Both the position numbers and the translations under genes were made by a program. Source: Microbacterium album (lineage in GTDB: Bacteria > Actinomycetota > Actinomycetes > Actinomycetales > Microbacteriaceae). From it: a stretch of 64,000 bases of DNA. The stretch spans positions 318,550 through 382,549 of the forward strand of contig NZ_BMJY01000002.1 of NCBI RefSeq assembly GCF_014643695.1, given 5' to 3'. This document shows, in pieces, positions 50,162 to 58,052 of the stretch (positions within the stretch are counted from its first letter, which is position 1; each line of letters starts with the position of its first letter). Below the pieces are notes generated by a model. The model made no database searches. It saw nothing but the letters and a program-made list of their open reading frames with translations, and was not told the origin of the DNA.

Positions 50162-51097
50162 ATGCGCTCGCCTCTCAGCGTCAACGCCGACGACCTCCGG
50201 CTCCTCATCGCGGTCGCCCGCACCGGGCGGATGGTCGCGGCGGCGGCCGCCCTGGGTCTCGACCACACGACGATCGGCCGGCGCATCCGACGTCTGGAAG
50301 CCGATCTCGGGGCGACGCTGCTCGTGCGTTCCACCGACGGGTGGGAACTGACCGAGCTCGGCCGGATGATCGCCGACCGTGCGAACGAGATCGACGTCAT
50401 CGTCGACGAGGTGCGCGGGATCGCGGCCGGAGAGGCGGGCGCGCTGAGGGGCACGGTCCGCATCGCGGCGCCCGACGGCTTCGGCACCGCGTTCGTCGCG
50501 CCCGTGCTCGCGCGCGTGCTGCGGGAGCATCCGGGCGTCACCCCCGAGCTCGTGACGAGCTCGCGTCCGGTCTCCGCGCGGGGGACGGGTTTCGATCTGT
50601 CCGTCAACATCGGCGCCCCGCCCTCGGGGCGCGTCGCGAGCGAGCATCTCACGCGGTACACGTTGGGTCTGTTCGCCAGCCGGTCGTACCTCGCCGAACG
50701 CGGGCCGGTGACCGCCCAGGCCCACCTGAGCCGCCATCCGCTGGTCTTCTACGTCGAATCGCTGCTCTCGGTCGAGGAGCTCGACCTGCTGCGGTCGTTC
50801 TCCGGCCCGCGCATGGGCCTCGGATCGACGAATGTCCTGGCCCAGGTGGCGGCGACGCGGGCGGGCGCCGGCATCGGGCTGCTCCCGCACTTCCTCGCGG
50901 GGGACGGGACCGGCGCGGGCACGCCCCAGGAGGCCGGGGACGAGCTGGTGCCCGTGCTGCCGCGCGAGGTGCGCTTCGATCTCGAGTTCTCCCTCAGCGT
51001 GCGGCGAGAGAGCCGGGACTCGGATGTGGTGGCCGTGGTCCGGCGGGAGCTGCATCGAGAGGTCGCGGAACGCCGCGGCGAGCTCCTGGGTCCCTGA
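50162..51097 (+). CDS. LysR-family transcriptional regulator
   Basis: A 311-residue LysR-type regulator. The winged helix-turn-helix covers about 5-65 (DLRLLIAVARTGRMVAAAAALGLDHTTIGRRIRRLE), and the effector domain follows (RGTVRIAAPDGFGTAFVAPVL). The first helix lacks the usual F-x-V pattern but the fold is clear. The ATG at 50162 lies 6 bases after TAGGCT (50150-50155) and seems leaderless; a GTG two codons earlier is possible. It precedes an alcohol/aldehyde dehydrogenase pair in the same direction, with TGTGC/GCACA half-sites between, so it probably controls that pair. Confidence 0.9.
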   Translation: MRSPLSVNADDLRLLIAVARTGRMVAAAAALGLDHTTIGRRIRRLEADLGATLLVRSTDGWELTELGRMIADRANEIDVIVDEVRGIAAGEAGALRGTVRIAAPDGFGTAFVAPVLARVLREHPGVTPELVTSSRPVSARGTGFDLSVNIGAPPSGRVASEHLTRYTLGLFASRSYLAERGPVTAQAHLSRHPLVFYVESLLSVEELDLLRSFSGPRMGLGSTNVLAQVAATRAGAGIGLLPHFLAGDGTGAGTPQEAGDELVPVLPREVRFDLEFSLSVRRESRDSDVVAVVRRELHREVAERRGELLGP

Positions 51098-51134
51098 GCC
51101 CGTCGGCGCGGTCGGCGGGGTCGGTCCGTCGCAG

Positions 51135-51160
51135 TGTGCGTTTCTGCACATCCGCTGTGC
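51135..51160. promoter_or_regulatory. Three TGTGC/GCACA half-sites upstream of the dehydrogenase pair
   Basis: TGTGC (51135-51139), GCACA (51146-51150) and TGTGC (51156-51160) form two overlapping inverted repeats with 6- and 5-base spacers. The spacing suits a LysR dimer or tetramer. A possible -35 TTGACC is at 51172-51177. The gene start is at 51228. Confidence 0.6.
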
Positions 51161-51227
51161 CGGTCTGGACGTTGACCGCACAGCCTTCGGGCCCGGAGAC
51201 TGGCGTCGACGACGCGAGGAGGCTGTC

Positions 51228-52361
51228 ATGCCCGTGCCCCCGATCATGCGCGCCGCCGTCCTGGTGACGGACGAGCCGCGACTGCAGGTGATGGAGATCC
51301 CGACGCCCGTGCCCCGCGCGGGGGAGGTGCTCGTCCGGGTGATCGCCTGCGGCGTGTGCCACACGGACCTGCACGTGATCAAGGGAGAGGTCGCGTTCCC
51401 CCGCCCCGCGGTCGTCGGGCACGAGGTGAGCGGAGTCGTCGTCGCCCTCGGAGGAGGGCTCGACGCGAGCGGTCTGGCCGTGGGCGATGTGGTGGTCAGC
51501 GGCTTCATCATGCCGTGCACGACATGCGACGCGTGCCGCCGAGGGCGCGACGACCTGTGCGCGAACTTCTTCGCGCACAACCGGTTGCGCGGCACGCTCT
51601 ACGACGGCGAGAGCCGCCTGGCCATGCCGGACGGGTCCTTCCTCGCGATGTACTCGATGGGGGGACTTGCGGAGTACTGCGTGATCCCCGCCGCGGCCGT
51701 CACACCCCTGCCCGCGGGACTGAACGAGCAGAATGCCGCGATCCTCGGCTGCGCGGGGCTCACAGCATACGGCGCGACGTTCCGGCAGGCGGCCCTGTCG
51801 CCGGGTGCACGCGTGGCCATCGTCGGCGTGGGAGGCATCGGATCGAGCCTCATTCCGATGGCGCGGGCCGCGGGCGCGGCGCAGATCATCGCCGTCGACA
51901 TCGCGGACGAGAAACTCGACCGCGCGCGCGAGCTGGGGGCGACCGACACCGTCAACGGCCGCGCGCTCGACGCGGTCGCGGAGGTGCGGAGCCTCAGCGG
52001 AGCGGGCGTCGATGTCGCGTTCGAGGCGCTCGGCAACCCGGCGACCTTCCGCCAGGCGGTGGACATGCTGGCGGACGGCGGGCGCATGGTGGCGATCGGC
52101 ATCGCGGCGGGGCGCGCCGAGGCCGCCGTCGAGATCACCCCGCTCGTGCGCCGCGGCTACGAGATCGTCGGCTCGTTCGGCGGCCGCACCCGGACCGATC
52201 TGCCGGAGGTGGCGCGGCTCGCCGCCGACGGGACCTTCCGCACCGACGAGCTGATCACCCGCCGCTACGGCCTCGATGACGCCGACCAGGCCTACCGCGA
52301 CCTCGCCCGCGGCGCGATCACCGGGCGCGCCCTCATCACCATGCAAGGAGCCGCATCATGA
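51228..52361 (+). CDS. Zinc-dependent alcohol dehydrogenase
   Basis: A 377-residue medium-chain alcohol dehydrogenase oxidising an alcohol to the aldehyde with NAD(P). Catalytic zinc ligands are Cys44 (CGVCHTD) and His65-Glu66 (GHE); structural-zinc cysteines are Cys96, Cys99, Cys102 and Cys110. The Rossmann motif is GVGGIGSSL near 200. The substrate is unknown. gcgaggaggc precedes the ATG at 51228; the TGA overlaps the start of the next gene (ATGA), so alcohol and aldehyde steps are probably coupled. Confidence 0.92.
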   Translation: MPVPPIMRAAVLVTDEPRLQVMEIPTPVPRAGEVLVRVIACGVCHTDLHVIKGEVAFPRPAVVGHEVSGVVVALGGGLDASGLAVGDVVVSGFIMPCTTCDACRRGRDDLCANFFAHNRLRGTLYDGESRLAMPDGSFLAMYSMGGLAEYCVIPAAAVTPLPAGLNEQNAAILGCAGLTAYGATFRQAALSPGARVAIVGVGGIGSSLIPMARAAGAAQIIAVDIADEKLDRARELGATDTVNGRALDAVAEVRSLSGAGVDVAFEALGNPATFRQAVDMLADGGRMVAIGIAAGRAEAAVEITPLVRRGYEIVGSFGGRTRTDLPEVARLAADGTFRTDELITRRYGLDDADQAYRDLARGAITGRALITMQGAAS

Positions 52362-53860
52362 GCGACACCCTCCCCGTCGTCCCGCACTGGATCGGCGGCG
52401 CCGAGCGCGCCTCGTCCGGAGGCCGTCTGGCCGACGTGTTCGATCCGGCACGCGGCGTCGTGACGAAGCGCGTCTCGCTCGCGGACGGCGACGATGTCGC
52501 CGCCGCCGTGGCCGCGGCCAGGAGCGCCTTCCCGGCGTGGCGGGACCTGTCCCTCGCACGCCGCCAGGCGGTGCTGTTCCGCTTCCGCGAGCTGCTCGAG
52601 TCGCGCAAGGGAGAGCTGGCCGAGATCATCACGAGCGAGCACGGGAAGGTCCTGGACGACGCGCTGGGCGAGATCACGCGCGGTCAGGAGGTCGTCGAGT
52701 TCGCGTGCGGGCTCGCGCACCACCTGAAGGGCGAATTCAGCGAGCAGGTCTCCACCGGGGTCGACGTGTACTCGACCCGGCAGCCGCTCGGCGTCGTCGG
52801 CATCGTCTCGCCGTTCAACTTCCCCGCCATGGTGCCGATGTGGTTCTTCCCGATCGCGATCGCGGCCGGCAACACGGTGGTGCTCAAGCCCAGCGAGAAG
52901 GATCCGTCGGCGGCGAACTGGCTCGCCCTGCTGTGGCGCGAGGCGGGGCTGCCGCCGGGTGTGTTCAACGTGCTGCATGGCGGCAAGGAGGCGGTGGACG
53001 GGCTGCTCACGAGCCCCGACGTGGCGGCCGTGTCGTTCGTGGGTTCCACGCCCATCGCGCGGTACGTGTACGAGACGGGTACAGCGCACGGCAAGCGCGT
53101 GCAGGCCCTCGGCGGCGCGAAGAACCACATGCTCGTGCTGCCGGATGCGGACCTGGACCTCGTCGCGGACTCCGCCGTCAATGCCGGCTTCGGATCCGCG
53201 GGGGAGCGCTGCATGGCGATCTCGGTCGTGGTGGCGGTGGACCCGATCGGCGACGACCTCGTCGAGCGGATCGCCGCTCGGATCGCCGGGCTCCGCGTCG
53301 GCGACGGCCGGCGCGGCTGCGACATGGGGCCGCTCGTCACCGCGCAGCACCGCGACCGCGTGGCCTCGTACATCGACGTGGCGGAGGCCGACGGCGCCAC
53401 GGTCGTGGTCGACGGCCGGAAGGTGCGGGCCGACGGCGAGCCCGAGGGCTTCTGGCTCGGCCCGACCCTGATCGACCGGGTGCCCGCCACGAGCCGGGTG
53501 TACACCGAGGAGATCTTCGGCCCCGTGCTCGCGGTCGTGCGCGTCGACTCGTACGAGGAGGGCGTCGCGCTGATCAACGGCGGCGCGTTCGGCAACGGCA
53601 CCGCGATCTTCACCAACGACGGCGGCGCGGCCCGCCGCTTCCAGCACGAGGTGCAGGTCGGCATGATCGGCATCAACGTGCCCATCCCGGTGCCGGTGGC
53701 GACCTTCTCCTTCGGCGGATGGAAGGACTCGCTGTTCGGGGACACCAAGGCGCACGGCGCCGAGGGCGTGCGCTTCTACACGCAGCTGAAGGCCATCACC
53801 GCGCGCTGGCTGGATCCGAGCCACGGCGGCGTGAACCTCGGGTTTCCGCGCCACGACTGA
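52358..53860 (+). CDS. mmsA: CoA-acylating methylmalonate-semialdehyde dehydrogenase-like protein
   Basis: A 500-residue aldehyde dehydrogenase of the MmsA group, which turns methylmalonate- or malonate-semialdehyde plus CoA into propionyl- or acetyl-CoA with NAD. The catalytic Cys285 is in GSAGERCMAIS, and GAKNHMLVLPDAD and SPFNFPAMVPMWFFP are typical of the CoA-acylating class. With the upstream alcohol dehydrogenase it may oxidise a C3-C4 diol, beta-hydroxy acid or similar alcohol; that route is inferred. The ATG overlaps the previous stop. Confidence 0.92.
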   Translation: MSDTLPVVPHWIGGAERASSGGRLADVFDPARGVVTKRVSLADGDDVAAAVAAARSAFPAWRDLSLARRQAVLFRFRELLESRKGELAEIITSEHGKVLDDALGEITRGQEVVEFACGLAHHLKGEFSEQVSTGVDVYSTRQPLGVVGIVSPFNFPAMVPMWFFPIAIAAGNTVVLKPSEKDPSAANWLALLWREAGLPPGVFNVLHGGKEAVDGLLTSPDVAAVSFVGSTPIARYVYETGTAHGKRVQALGGAKNHMLVLPDADLDLVADSAVNAGFGSAGERCMAISVVVAVDPIGDDLVERIAARIAGLRVGDGRRGCDMGPLVTAQHRDRVASYIDVAEADGATVVVDGRKVRADGEPEGFWLGPTLIDRVPATSRVYTEEIFGPVLAVVRVDSYEEGVALINGGAFGNGTAIFTNDGGAARRFQHEVQVGMIGINVPIPVPVATFSFGGWKDSLFGDTKAHGAEGVRFYTQLKAITARWLDPSHGGVNLGFPRHD

Positions 53861-53925
53861 GCCCCTCGCGCGGTTCCGGCTCCGTGGAGCGGGGCGCCAG
53901 GCGCGCGCCCTACGCTGGAGGGGAT

Positions 53926-55785
53926 ATGGCGCATCTCCTGGGGGCCGAGGCCCTGCACCTCGAATACCCGACCAAGGTCGTCTTCGACTCCGTCTCGCTC
54001 GGTGTGAACGAGGGCGACCGGATCGGCATCGTCGGCCGCAACGGCGACGGCAAGTCGAGCCTGCTCGCGATGCTCGCGGGCCGGCGCGAACCGGACGGCG
54101 GCCGCGTCACGGTGCGCGGCGGCGTGCGCATCGGCGTGCTCGATCAGGGCGACACGCTCGACGACGGCGACACGATCGGCGGGGTCGTGGTGGGCGACGC
54201 GGCCGAGCACGAGTGGGCAGGCGATGCGCGGGTGCGCGACGTGATCGCGGGGCTGCTGGGCGACCTGCCGTGGGACGCGCCGCTCGGGACGCTCTCGGGC
54301 GGACAGCGTCGCCGCGTGGCGCTCGCGCGGCTGCTGGCGGGCGACTGGGATGTGCTCGCGCTCGACGAGCCGACCAACCACCTGGACGTCGAGGCGATCG
54401 CGTGGCTCGCCGACCACCTCAAGCGGCGCTGGGCCGCGAACGCCGGCGGCCTGCTCGTCGTGACGCACGACCGCTGGTTCCTCGACGAGGTCTGCACCGT
54501 GACCTGGGAGGTGCACGACCGGATCGTCGAGTCGTTCGAGGGCGGCTACGCCGCGTACATCCTGCAGCGCGTGGAGCGCGACCGGCAGGCGGCGGCGATC
54601 GAGGCCCGCCGTCAGAACCTCGCCCGCAAGGAGCTCGCGTGGCTGCGCCGCGGCGCGCCCGCCCGCACGTCCAAGCCGAAGTTCCGCATCGACGCGGCGA
54701 ACCAGCTGATCGAGGACGTCCCCGAGATCCGCGATCGCGTGGCGCTTCAGTCGCTTGCCGTCTCGCGGCTCGGCAAGGACGTCGTAGACCTGCTCGACGT
54801 GTCCGTCGCGTACGACGACCGTCAGGTGCTGCGCGACGTCGAGTGGCGCATCGCGCCGGGGGAGCGCACGGGCATCCTCGGCGTCAACGGCGCCGGCAAG
54901 TCGACGCTGCTGGGACTGATCTCGGGGGACGTCGAGCCGACGGCCGGCCGCGTCAAGCGCGGCAAGACCGTCAAGGTCGCCACGCTCACGCAGCGGCTCG
55001 ACGAGCTCGAGGAGCACCTGGACGAGCCGGTGCGCGTCGTGATCGGGCGCCTGCGCACGACCTACACTTTCGGCTCCGGCTCCAAGGCGCAGGAGCTCAC
55101 GCCCGGTCAGCTGCTGGAGCGCATGGGCTTCTCCAGCGCGCAGCTGTCGACCCCGGTGCGGGACCTGTCGGGAGGGCAGAAGCGCCGGCTGCAGCTGCTG
55201 CTCATCCTGCTCGACCAGCCCAATGTGCTGATCCTGGACGAGCCGACCAACGACCTCGACACCGACATCCTCGCGGCCATGGAGGACCTGCTCGACTCGT
55301 GGCCCGGCACGCTCATCGTCGTGTCGCACGACCGCTACTTCCTCGAGCGGGTCACCGACCAGCAGTACGCGATCCTGCCGGGCCCCGACGGCGCGGGACG
55401 GCTGCGGCACCTTCCGGGCGGCGTGGACGAGTATTTGCGCCTGCGGGCAGGCGTGCGGGACCGGGAGGCCGCTCCGCGACGCGGGGCAGCGGCGCCCGAA
55501 CGCGCATCCGCGGCGGGCGGCTCCGGGTCCGGCGACGCGGCCCCGGCCCTCGCGGGCGCTGAGCTGCGTGCGGCCCAGAAGGAGGTCGCCGCGCTCGAGC
55601 GCCGGATGAGCCGGCTGCAGGAGCAGATCGACGGCGCGCGGGCCGCGCTCGCCGACCACGATCAGTCCGATTACGTCGGGCTCGCGGCCGAGATGCAGCG
55701 GATCTCCGGGATGGAGGCCGAGCTGGGCGCCCTGGAGGAGAGCTGGCTCGCGCTGAGCGAGTCGGTCGAGGCCGCCGGAGGCTGA
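53926..55785 (+). CDS. ABC-F family ATPase (Uup-like)
   Basis: A 619-residue cytosolic tandem ABC protein without TM segments. Cassette 1 has GRNGDGKSS near 40 and LSGGQRRRVALARLL; cassette 2 has GVNGAGKST and LSGGQKRRLQLLLIL. A linker between them carries the arginine-rich AWLRRGAPARTSKPKF segment typical of ABC-F proteins. The C-terminal region (from about 545) is a coiled coil with QKEVAALERRMSRLQEQI, as in Uup. ABC-F proteins act on ribosomes or DNA; which is not predictable here. TACGCT lies 9 bases before the ATG, with ggagggg between. Confidence 0.93.
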   Translation: MAHLLGAEALHLEYPTKVVFDSVSLGVNEGDRIGIVGRNGDGKSSLLAMLAGRREPDGGRVTVRGGVRIGVLDQGDTLDDGDTIGGVVVGDAAEHEWAGDARVRDVIAGLLGDLPWDAPLGTLSGGQRRRVALARLLAGDWDVLALDEPTNHLDVEAIAWLADHLKRRWAANAGGLLVVTHDRWFLDEVCTVTWEVHDRIVESFEGGYAAYILQRVERDRQAAAIEARRQNLARKELAWLRRGAPARTSKPKFRIDAANQLIEDVPEIRDRVALQSLAVSRLGKDVVDLLDVSVAYDDRQVLRDVEWRIAPGERTGILGVNGAGKSTLLGLISGDVEPTAGRVKRGKTVKVATLTQRLDELEEHLDEPVRVVIGRLRTTYTFGSGSKAQELTPGQLLERMGFSSAQLSTPVRDLSGGQKRRLQLLLILLDQPNVLILDEPTNDLDTDILAAMEDLLDSWPGTLIVVSHDRYFLERVTDQQYAILPGPDGAGRLRHLPGGVDEYLRLRAGVRDREAAPRRGAAAPERASAAGGSGSGDAAPALAGAELRAAQKEVAALERRMSRLQEQIDGARAALADHDQSDYVGLAAEMQRISGMEAELGALEESWLALSESVEAAGG

Positions 55786-55847
55786 CCCGGGCACGCCAGC
55801 CTATCGGCGCTCCGGCTCGGCGGTGCGCCCGGTCAGCGGCGGCACGG

Positions 55848-57404
55848 TCAGCGGCGGCGTGCCAGCACCACGACATCGTCGAGCGTCGCCGGCTCGCCGT
55901 CGGGAGCGGTCGCCTCCCGCCGACGGGTCTCGGCGGCGAGGACGTCCCACTCGTCGGCGTCGAGCGCGAGCTGGGCGAGCTCCTCGTCGGGGGTGAGGAA
56001 CCGGTGCTCGTGCCCGTGCGGCGCCTCCGCCCAGGGCGGCGCGCCCGCGTGCGACGTGATCAGCAGGTGCCCGCCGGGGGCTACGCGCTCCGCGGCCCGC
56101 CGGAGGATCTCCGCGCGGGGAAGCTCGACCGGGGAGTGCAGGAAGCTCGCCGTGACCAGATCGTAGGAGTCCGCCGGCAACTCGGCGAGATCGGCCGTCA
56201 GGAAGCGGGCGCGGGTGCCGTCGAGCCCGGCGTCCTGCGCCGCGGCGGTCGCCCGGCGGATGGCGGTGGGGGAGATGTCGATGCCCGTGGCGTCCCAGCC
56301 CCGCTGCGCGAGCCAGATCACGTCCGCGCCCTCGCCACAGCCGAGATCGAGTGAGCGGCCCGGCGGGAGCGAGCCGGCGACGGCGGCGAGCACGGCGTTG
56401 ACCCTGCCCGACCACACCCGGTCCGACCCGGCGTAGCGCTCCTCCCAGAAGTCCGCGGGCGCAGCCTGCGGCGCCGGGTCGCGCACGGCGGCGTCGAAGT
56501 CCCACGTGACGAGCGCGCCGTTCACCGCCGCGCCCGCGAAGGCACCCGCGCCCATGGACAGGGGCACGTTGGCGGCGGGGTTGACGACGTTGCCGACGGC
56601 CCAGATCCGGTCGTCGCTGGTCTTCCCCATCGCGTCGACGGCGAGGAAGGAGCCGAACGGGGACTCGCTGCGCGCGAGGTCCAGCGGGGCGAGGAAGCCG
56701 TCGTGCGGCCGCGGTGCACCCGCCGTGAAGATCGCGTCGACCGAGACCTCGCTGCCGTCGGCGAGCCGGACCGCGGCGATCGAGGTGCCCTCGCCGACGA
56801 GCTCCGTGACCGGCGCGGGCACGAGGACGATGCCGCGTGCGCGAAGGCGCCGCTCGGTCTCGGGCGCGAGCGGCCCGAGGTCGGCGCTGAAGACCGTGAC
56901 GTCGTCGCTCCACTGGCGGACGAGCTCGGCCTGGTGCAGTCCGAGCGGGGACGTGGTGAGCACACCCAGACGCCGGTCCCGGACCTCCCAGCCGTGACAG
57001 TAGGGACAGTGCAGCACGGTGAGTCCCCAGCGTTCGGCGAGCCCCGGGACGTCGGGCAGCGCGTCCGTGAGTCCGGTCGCCACGATCAGGGCGCGGGTGT
57101 GCGCCTCCCTTCCGTCGGCCGTCACGATCCGCAGGCCGTGGGCCACGCGCTCGACGTGCTCGACGCTCCCGTCCGCGAAGTCCACGCCGTAGGCGGCGGC
57201 CTCGGCGCGGCCCCGCTCGAGCAGCTCGGCGGGCGGGACGCCCTCCTGACCGAGCACGCCGTGCATGTGCGCGGCGAAGCGGTTGCGGGGGCTGCCGGCG
57301 TCGATCACCCGCACGCGGCGCCGGGAGCGGCCCAGCATGAGCGCGGCCGACAGGCCCGCAGGTCCGCCGCCCGCGACGATCACATCCCATGAGTTCGGAT
57401 CCAT
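55848..57404 (-). CDS. Fusion: thioredoxin-reductase-like flavoprotein with SAM methyltransferase
   Basis: A 518-residue fusion. Residues 1-310 form a thioredoxin-reductase-like NAD(P)/FAD oxidoreductase with GGGPAGLSAALML (12-24) and the redox pair Cys133-Pro-Tyr-Cys136. Residues 318-518 form a class I SAM-dependent methyltransferase with SLDLGCGEGADVIWLAQRG and GGHLLITSHAG. Such fusions are annotated in actinobacteria; a role in thiol, selenium or tellurite detoxification is a reasonable guess only. CAGGAT lies 6 bases before the ATG at 57404 on the minus strand. Diverges from an XRE-cupin regulator across its operator. Confidence 0.9.
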   Translation of the reverse strand: MDPNSWDVIVAGGGPAGLSAALMLGRSRRRVRVIDAGSPRNRFAAHMHGVLGQEGVPPAELLERGRAEAAAYGVDFADGSVEHVERVAHGLRIVTADGREAHTRALIVATGLTDALPDVPGLAERWGLTVLHCPYCHGWEVRDRRLGVLTTSPLGLHQAELVRQWSDDVTVFSADLGPLAPETERRLRARGIVLVPAPVTELVGEGTSIAAVRLADGSEVSVDAIFTAGAPRPHDGFLAPLDLARSESPFGSFLAVDAMGKTSDDRIWAVGNVVNPAANVPLSMGAGAFAGAAVNGALVTWDFDAAVRDPAPQAAPADFWEERYAGSDRVWSGRVNAVLAAVAGSLPPGRSLDLGCGEGADVIWLAQRGWDATGIDISPTAIRRATAAAQDAGLDGTRARFLTADLAELPADSYDLVTASFLHSPVELPRAEILRRAAERVAPGGHLLITSHAGAPPWAEAPHGHEHRFLTPDEELAQLALDADEWDVLAAETRRREATAPDGEPATLDDVVVLARRR

Positions 57405-57435
57405 GCGGCCATCCTGTGCGCGACAATGAAGTCTT

Positions 57436-57460
57436 GCAAACGGTTTTGCCGGATCGGCAA
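57436..57460. promoter_or_regulatory. Overlapping palindromes before the XRE-cupin regulator
   Basis: TTGCCGGATCGGCAA (57446-57460) is a perfect 15-bp palindrome. It overlaps a second inverted repeat, gcaaacggttttgc (57436-57449). Both lie between the divergent fusion gene and regulator gene, just before the regulator start at 57470. Confidence 0.65.
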
Positions 57461-57469
57461 GGAGATGGG

Positions 57470-58048
57470 ATGCGGGCGGAAGTGGAGCAGGTCGGCGCGC
57501 GGCTCAGGGCGGCGCGGCGGTCGCGGGGCCTCACGCTGGAGGAGCTCGCGGCGGCCGTGGGGATGTCGGCGAGCACGCTGTCGCGGCTCGAGGCGGGCAA
57601 GCGGCAGGCGAACCTCGAGCTGCTGCTACCCCTGACGCGCCGGCTCGGCATCCGGCTCGACGATCTCGTGCCGCAGGAGCAGCCGGATCCGCGGGTGCGC
57701 CGCCCGGTCATCCGGCGCGACGGGCTCGTGATCGCTCCGCTCGCGCCGGAGCATTCGCCGATCCTGACGTACAAGATCACCTATCCGCCGACCGACGCGC
57801 TGCCCGATCTGCGCGTGCACGACGGGTACGAGTGGCTGTACGTGCTGCGCGGGCGCCTGCGCCTCCGGCTGGGCGAGCAGGACCTGATGCTGCGCCGCGG
57901 CGAGGCCGCGGAGTTCGACACGCGCGTGCCGCACGCGATGTCGGCCGCGGGCGGGCGTCCCGCGGAGATCCTCAGCATCTTCAACGAGGCCGGGGCCCGC
58001 ATGCACACCCACACGAGCGACGGGGCGACGGCGGACGAGAGCCGCTGA
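57470..58048 (+). CDS. XRE-family regulator with C-terminal cupin domain
   Basis: A 192-residue regulator. The XRE helix-turn-helix (about 12-60) contains LTLEELAAAVGMSASTLSRLEAG; the cupin domain (about 105-175) contains HDGYEWLYVLRGRLRL and FDTRVPHAMSAAG with candidate metal ligands. Such proteins typically sense a small ligand or metal. The ATG at 57470 was chosen after caaggagatggg; an upstream ATG at 57465 is in another frame. It probably represses the divergent fusion gene and itself. Confidence 0.92.
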   Translation: MRAEVEQVGARLRAARRSRGLTLEELAAAVGMSASTLSRLEAGKRQANLELLLPLTRRLGIRLDDLVPQEQPDPRVRRPVIRRDGLVIAPLAPEHSPILTYKITYPPTDALPDLRVHDGYEWLYVLRGRLRLRLGEQDLMLRRGEAAEFDTRVPHAMSAAGGRPAEILSIFNEAGARMHTHTSDGATADESR

Positions 58049-58052
58049 GCGA

